A DNA stretch of 20,000 nt. Origin: Symbiodinium natans (Eukaryota; Sar; Dinophyceae; Suessiales; Symbiodiniaceae). The notes under the pieces are model-generated. The model ran no database searches, had not been told where the DNA came from, and worked only from the letters and a program-made list of their open reading frames with translations. This document shows, piece after piece, positions 9,165-14,800 of this stretch. The position numbers and the translations under genes were made by a program. The stretch's first letter is position 1, and every line of letters begins with the position of its first letter. The stretch lies in assembly GCA_905221605.1 (NCBI GenBank), contig CAJNDS010002847.1:210001-230000 (forward strand), read 5' to 3'.

Positions 9165-9326
9165 GGAGAGAAAACCCTAAACCCTAAACCCTAAACCCTA
9201 AACCCTAAACCCTAAACCCTAAACCCTAAACCCTAAACCCTAAACCCTAAACCCTAAACCCTAAACCCTAAACCCTAAACCCTAAACCCTTAACCCTTAA
9301 CCCTTAACCCTAAACCCTAAACCCTA
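9165..9326 (-). repeat. CCCTAAA array; retrotransposon target site
   Basis: About 21 units of CCCTAAA from 9173, with three CCCTTAA units near the right end (about 9287-9308). The LTR element begins at 9327, inside this array. After the element only CCCTAAACCCTA (19221-19232) remains, so insertion occurred near the right edge. The octamer GGAGAGAA lies directly left of the array (9165-9172) and directly right of its remnant (19233-19240), so the array itself appears bracketed by a short direct repeat. Confidence 0.95.
9322..9326. repeat. Target-site duplication, left copy (CCCTA)
   Basis: The five bases before the 5' LTR equal the five bases after the 3' LTR (19221-19225). Five base pairs is the usual duplication for Ty1/copia integrases. 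Because the target is itself repetitive, the match extends to 12 bases and the exact length is ambiguous. Confidence 0.8.
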
Positions 9327-9556
9327 TGCGGAGCTGCTGCTGGTATTGTAGAAAAGAGTTAGTGTTGGGAGTTGAAAGGGTTAACAAACCCGGAAATCAT
9401 GTTTGGCTCAAGGCTCAAGACCCTGGGCAATGCGCCCTACAGAAAAGGTGTGTTTGGTTGTTCTTTGGGTTTTGTTGTTGGTTGTTCCAGGGGAATCAAG
9501 GGTTTCTGTTGGGGTTGACTGTTTGGTTTCTCGTCCCCCTTCGGTTGCCCCCCGAA
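9327..9556 (+). repeat. 5' LTR, 230 bp
   Basis: Begins TGCGGAGCTG and ends CCCCCCGAA. It is identical on reading to 18991-19220. Ends are TG...AA, not the canonical TG...CA, and the terminal words TGCGG and CCGAA form an imperfect inverted repeat. It is short, G/T-rich in the second half, and has no AATAAA signal. It contains TTTGGCTCAAG, the last 11 bases of the dinoflagellate spliced leader, at 9402-9412. A 90-codon frame across it (from 9326) also appears across the other LTR and is not a gene. Confidence 0.95.
9402..9419 (+). promoter_or_regulatory. Spliced-leader-like motif in 5' LTR
   Basis: TTTGGCTCAAG followed directly by a second GCTCAAG. The dinoflagellate spliced leader ends TTTTGGCTCAAG. 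A relict, partly duplicated leader could have been copied into the LTR after trans-splicing and reverse transcription. The match is short, so coincidence is possible. The same motif is at 19066-19083 in the other LTR. Confidence 0.4.
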
Positions 9557-9570
9557 GGTTATGAGCCCAA
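9557..9570 (+). promoter_or_regulatory. Primer binding site for initiator tRNA-Met anticodon arm (half-tRNA)
   Basis: GGTTATGAGCCCAA starts at the first base after the LTR. Its reverse complement contains GGGCTCATAACC, the anticodon stem-loop of eukaryotic initiator tRNA-Met (CAU anticodon). It is not complementary to a tRNA 3' CCA end. Drosophila copia and yeast Ty5 are known to prime from a cleaved initiator-tRNA half in this way. The position supports the LTR boundary. Confidence 0.85.
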
Positions 9571-9617
9571 ATTAGGCTCCCTGTGGGTTGGTTAAGATTT
9601 TATCTTTGTTTGGTGCC

Positions 9618-11880
9618 ATGGATATGATGCGGCGTCGATCTGAACCTGGACCATTATCGGCGGCCAATGATGCCGAAGAAAATCGTGGTGATGGGGGTGA
9701 AGAACGACAACAAATGGTACAAGCGCTGACAGATGGTAGGGAGGTTGCAATGATACAACCAACGTCTCAGGTGGAAAACGAAGTGGTTCCGGTTCCAGCA
9801 GCGAATCCTTTCTGGAGCGAGCGGGCTCATGAAGAAATGAGACTGAGGCAATCAAGGCCAGCAAGTCTCCCTGCGAGCGGAGGGGATAGAAGTGGTGAAG
9901 AAACAAGAAGGCCACCGTCGTTGCCAGAACTTCGGGATCGGGAACCTGTCCCAGCTGAGAGGCCATCGTCAGGTTTGATGGGCCAGATGGAAAGAGGTAA
10001 TATTGGTGAGACACAAGGCGAGGAAGAGCTTATTCCTGATCTGAGTGGTGAAGAACAAGGTGAAGATATGGCGGTGGTAAAGCGTGCGCTGAAAGAGTTG
10101 CTTGTGCAAACAAAGGAGCTGGGGAACAGGTTGCATCGGGTGGAGGAGAAAAGCTATACCTCTGCTGCATCTGGGTCAGCTTCGAGAGCACGGAGCACTG
10201 GAGTGGTGGACGCAAATGCTGCATATCCTTTGGGAATGACTCCAGAGAAGCAGTACCTGCCAGGACAAGTTTTCTACACTGATGGTATGGGTGGTTTCTG
10301 GACTGTGTTGCCTGATGGGACATGGCTGCCGATTGAGGGCTACGACCTCCCAAAGGGTTGTGACCTTCAACCCTTGCCTGAGCCCAGAAAAGGGGATGTT
10401 CACGTGGAGGATGAGAAAGAAGTGCCAATGATGCACGTAACTGAAGGGAAGAAACCCTCCAGATTGCCTCCATTGAATTACCCCATGGGAGGTTCTGCAA
10501 GTGGTGGATATGCAAGTGGACCACCTGGTTTAACACATGTTCCGATTACTTCCTTGCCATCAGGCGTTGATGGTTCTGCCGCACTGTTGGGAAATCAGCC
10601 CGGTTTTGTTTCAGCTCGGGAAACTTCAACGCAAGAGAACTCAGCAGGATCGGGTGGATATACAATGGTAGATGATGTTCCATATCGGTGGAAAATGATT
10701 GCTGGGAAGTTGGAATTAGAAAAGGTTCCGCTCACAGTTTTTACGCCCGGAATGGGACATGGACTGCCTCAAGGGCCTGGTGGAAGGGTCAGCTTACCTC
10801 CTGGAGCGGTGGTGCCACGTGGTATGCCAAACATTGGTGATAGTTCTGGAACTGAACGTCCGGAGGCTCTTGGGAAGCATGTGATGAGCCTTCCTACTTT
10901 GGCAGACTATACTCCAAGCAATCCGACGGCACTAGGGGATTGGATCGCAATGATCGAACCAATGTTGTCTTCGCTGACAGATACAGGAAGAGTGTGGTGG
11001 CAATCCGTCTATACAAAGGCGTATGAGGCGTACGCCAAATGGTTGAGTGTCTCTCCGCTGGAAAGGTTGGGCATCAAGGCTGAGCTGGAAGGGCTCAAGG
11101 GGGTTCGAACTGTGCATGTTTTGTTGGAGCAGAGAGCGGTGTCTTTGCTGCTACAGGCGATTCCGGAGAGATTGAAGACCGAGATCGTTTCCACTCGAAT
11201 GTTGGGGTCGGTGATGATATTTTACAAGTTGCTGACAGTTTACCAACCAGGTGGAGCAAACGAGCGCAGCACAATGTTAAACTTCTTGGTGCAACCATCC
11301 TCAGCAACCTCGATCTCAGAGGCTATTAAGGGAGTGCGACAATGGGCGCAATGGCGTTCCCGGTTAAGGGAGCTGCGAGCATCCGAGCCGGATGCTACCT
11401 TGCTTATCAAGGGATTGGATGCTTTATCATCCGCGTTGCTGGCAAAACACCCTACGGTGCATTTCAGAGTGGCATCCTTCCGGGAGAAATTGGGGGTGGA
11501 CTACTCGCCGACCTCTGAAACTGCGACACAACTAGCTGAAATGTTACAAGCAGAATTCGAACTGCTATTGCATAGCGCTGGTGAACAAGAGGTGAAGCAG
11601 GACTCGGACGCCAAGAAAAGGGCCAGGTTAAACAAGGCCCAAAAGGGAACTGGTGACGAGACAGAGGAGGGTGACAAAGGCAAAGGGAAAGGAAAAAGGT
11701 ACAGCGGAGATGGTGAACGTCCTTTCTGTTGGATATATGGGAAGACAGAAGCAGGCTGCAAGTTCGGATCACGTTGCAAATTTCGCCATGACAAGGACTC
11801 CCTGGAGCGTGGAAGATGTTTTGAATGTGGGGCCGTTGGCCATTTACAGCCGCAGTGTCCATACAAAGATGGTGTAAGTT
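9618..11880 (+). other. Gag region: capsid-like helices, CCCH finger, CCHC zinc knuckle
   Basis: The first 400 residues are polar, rich in Gly, Pro and Glu, and unrecognised. Residues of about 420-655 (10880-11580) are Leu/Ala-rich and probably helical, where a Ty1/copia capsid is expected. A basic linker leads to C-x9-C-x5-C-x3-H (11727-11789), a CCCH finger of RNA-binding type, then C-x2-C-x4-H-x4-C (11817-11858), the usual nucleocapsid knuckle. A Lys/Gly-rich tail follows. The fingers should bind genomic RNA. The capsid assignment rests on position, not on a motif. Confidence 0.8.
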
Positions 11881-14800
11881 CCAATGCGGACTCAAATCCT
11901 GAAAGGAATAGATCTAAAGGGAATTCTCCCAAAGGGGGAAAGGGCGGCAAAGGTGCAAAATGGGGAAATGCCAAAAAGGCAGAAGTGGCTGAAGTGGGAG
12001 ATGAGACGGCTAATGCGGGATTGGATAAAGGTTCTGCAAGTCCCTCATCACCATCAACACCCAATCAGGTTCTTGCTGAAGCGTTAGAAGTGCTGAAATC
12101 TATGAAGCTGTCATCAGCGCAGTCAGCATCAAGCGGGGATCCCAGTGTTCGGATGTTATGTGACTCTGGATTATTTCAGCAGGAAGGGAGAGTGGCGTTG
12201 GTGGATACAGCTGCTACGCATCTTGTGCGGACGCTTTTTCCATGGGAATGTTTACCCGACACTACTGTTATGGTGCAAAGCGCGCTTGGTGGTGTGACAA
12301 TGAGGATTACAGAGAAAGGGACGTTGATTAGGGAAGACAATGGGCCCCTGATTATCCCTCTCTGGTTGATTTTGGAGTTTGGGGCGAACCTCACCGTGAT
12401 CAATGGGATGTGTCACGTGAGTGCAAAATCTTCGCTGGACCAACTCTTATGGTTTGAACATGGCTGTTTGGTTATGGATTACAAAACAGCTGAGAAAATG
12501 GTTTTGCATGCTGAAAGGCAGCGTGCGTCTTTGTCCCATTCTCAATGGAGGAATGGAAGGGCGGACTGTGGAGTCGGTTCGTCTGATGCCACGTTGTTGC
12601 CGAAGCAGGGAGAAGGCCGAGGAGTATGCGTTCTACGTGTGGCCAGGGTTTCTGACACCAATGAGTGTTCGGGAATGGGCATGTTGGACTCGGGAGCATC
12701 ACATCCTCTCAGATCACTTCGTCCTGGTGAACAGCTTCCGCAGCAAAAGGTGTTGGTGTCTTTAGCTGTTGGATCTCGGGAGATGTGTATTACCCCAGGT
12801 GGGACCCTGGTAACTCCTGAAATGGTAGATCCACTAGTGCCAATTGGCAAAGCGAGCGCCTTGGTTGGTCTCAGAGTTCAGTGGCGTGGTGGCAAGTGCA
12901 CAGCCTCACATCCTGTTCTGGGAGAACTTCGCGTTCGTGATCTGAATGGGTGCCCTTGTTTGGAAAAGGAGGTGGCGCTTCAGATCATTGATGAAATGGA
13001 TTGGTGTTCACCAAAGCAAGCATTGAAGGTGGCACGTATGGTTCAAGGGTGTCCGAATACGGACAACGAGGTGGCTGTAAAAGCGTCGTTGCAAAGCGCA
13101 GCGCGGACAGCGTCAGCGAATGAGGAGGAGTTCGTCCAGGCATGCTGGCGGTTTCTTCGGTGGTATTATGGGGATATACCAGAAAATATGCTGATGGAGC
13201 TGTTGCCACGTGGAGATATTGCGGCGTTGCCTTTCAACCGTCATAAAAGGAGACGGCTGGCACGAGCAAAAAGGGTGGTGGTACACCTATTTTCGGGAAA
13301 ACAAAAATGGCATTTTCCCAGTCGGGATGTGGAGGTACTGGAGCTGGATTTGAAGAAAGGCGGTGACCTACATAATTCGAGCGTCTGGAAGTATCTTCTG
13401 CATCTGGCGGCTGAAGGAAAGGTGGTTGCTGTGGTTGGAGGACCTCCATGCAGGACAGTGTCAAGGTTGAGAGGTGAAGACGGTGGTCCACCTGTATTAC
13501 GCCGACGCTGTGGGCCTGAACGGTTGGGATTAAAGAGTCTTCCTTGGCCACATCAAGAATTAGCTCAAAAGGATGGTGTTTTACTTCTGAAGATGCTTTT
13601 CCTATATGACGTGGCGGTGCATTCAAGGTGTGGAACTGCTGAAGTCATCAATGGGAGTTCTGTCTTCTTTGGTATGGAAAGCCCTGGGGACCCTGAACTC
13701 ATAGGGAAGGATTTCTCTCAGAACGGCAAAACGGTCTTGAGTGCTGAGGATCTGGTGGATGGTTCTCAGGAAGGGCTCTCAAGTCCTACCTTCTGGAGTT
13801 GGCCAGAGGTGAAAAGCTTTTGTGAGCGTTATGGAATGTACGCTGCACATTTTGATCAAGGAGCATTGGGACATGCTCTGGTGAAACCTACGACTTTCCT
13901 GGTGTCTGATATGGAACTGTGGGAATCGTTGGAACAGGTTCGCGTGGTTGTTCCGTGGTCGGCAACATTCGCTTCTACCCTGGAAGAACGTATTGGACAA
14001 TCCTCCATATGGGCGCGATGGGCGTTTGGATTGGTTAAAAGAATACGTCACAGGTTGGCACAATGGTTGCACGAGAGCGATGCTGAACGGGAAGCTACGG
14101 TGTTAAAAAAGGAAGAACGAGAAGGGACGTTACGGAGGTTGACAGCTGAGGAGCGAGCTTTCCGTGACCATTGCCTAAGGGGGCATATTCCTTTCAGACG
14201 TGATTGTCAAATCTGTGTGTCTGCCGCTGGAAAAGAGCGTCGCCATTTGAGGCGGAAACATGGGGATGCCTACACTTTATCATTGGACTTAGCGGGTCCC
14301 TACAAGTGTTCAAAGGATGCTCACCAGCAGAAGCCACGACACGCTGTTATTGGTGTGTATCAGTTTCCAATGTTGGATCCCAATGTGGGTCGCCCTCCAG
14401 AAAAGGAGGAAGATGCGGATGAGGTGGAAGATCAGGTGGCAGATGAAGGTGCTGGTGTCGGAGAATGGTTAGGCGATGCAGTCGCTAACTTCGAGGAGGA
14501 AGACTCTGCGCCGGTGGAACCTGCGCCAGTTCTGGAGGCAGAGGTGTTGAAAATCCAAGCTTCTGAAAAATCCTGGAAGGAACTGAAGGACCATTTGACC
14601 CAGCCTGTCCGTATGATCAACTTCGTTATGGTGGAGCCAATTGTGGACAAACAGCAAACAACTGTTTTGTCGGCAGTTCAAAGAATGATGGTGCGCTTGC
14701 AGAGACATGGGTATCCGGTGTTGAGAATCCACTCAGATCGAGCGGGGGAGTTTGTCAATGCACGCTTCCGGTCCTTTTGTGAAACTCGTCTGATATATAG

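Larger units (their letters stand above)
1..9172. other. Gene-poor mosaic of unique spacers and interstitial telomere-like tracts
   Basis: No open frame in this interval has a recognisable domain, and the longest non-repeat frames are about 100 codons. The sequence alternates between unique spacers of 50-1000 bases and tracts of CCCTAAA or its complement TTTAGGG, in both orientations and at all stages of decay. Dinoflagellate genes can be split into small exons that cannot be seen without transcripts, so absence of a gene is probable, not proven. The individual tracts are listed separately. Confidence 0.75.

Noticed and set aside
1-9326. CRISPR-like array from regularly repeated short units
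   Set aside because: The repeats are head-to-tail 7-mers without unique spacers of constant length, and the context is eukaryotic.
9326-9595. 90-codon frame starting at the 5' LTR edge
   Set aside because: It lies wholly in the LTR and its leader, and the same peptide appears from the 3' LTR (18822-19226 frame). It is shared because the LTRs are copies, and has no known motif.
9588-9617. TTG at 9588 as the polyprotein start
   Set aside because: Non-ATG starts are unlikely in a eukaryote and the first ATG, at 9618, has a strong gccATGg context.
11464-12064. Antisense frames of 143-187 codons under the gag region
   Set aside because: They are shadows of the long sense frame, caused by its codon bias, with no motif of their own.
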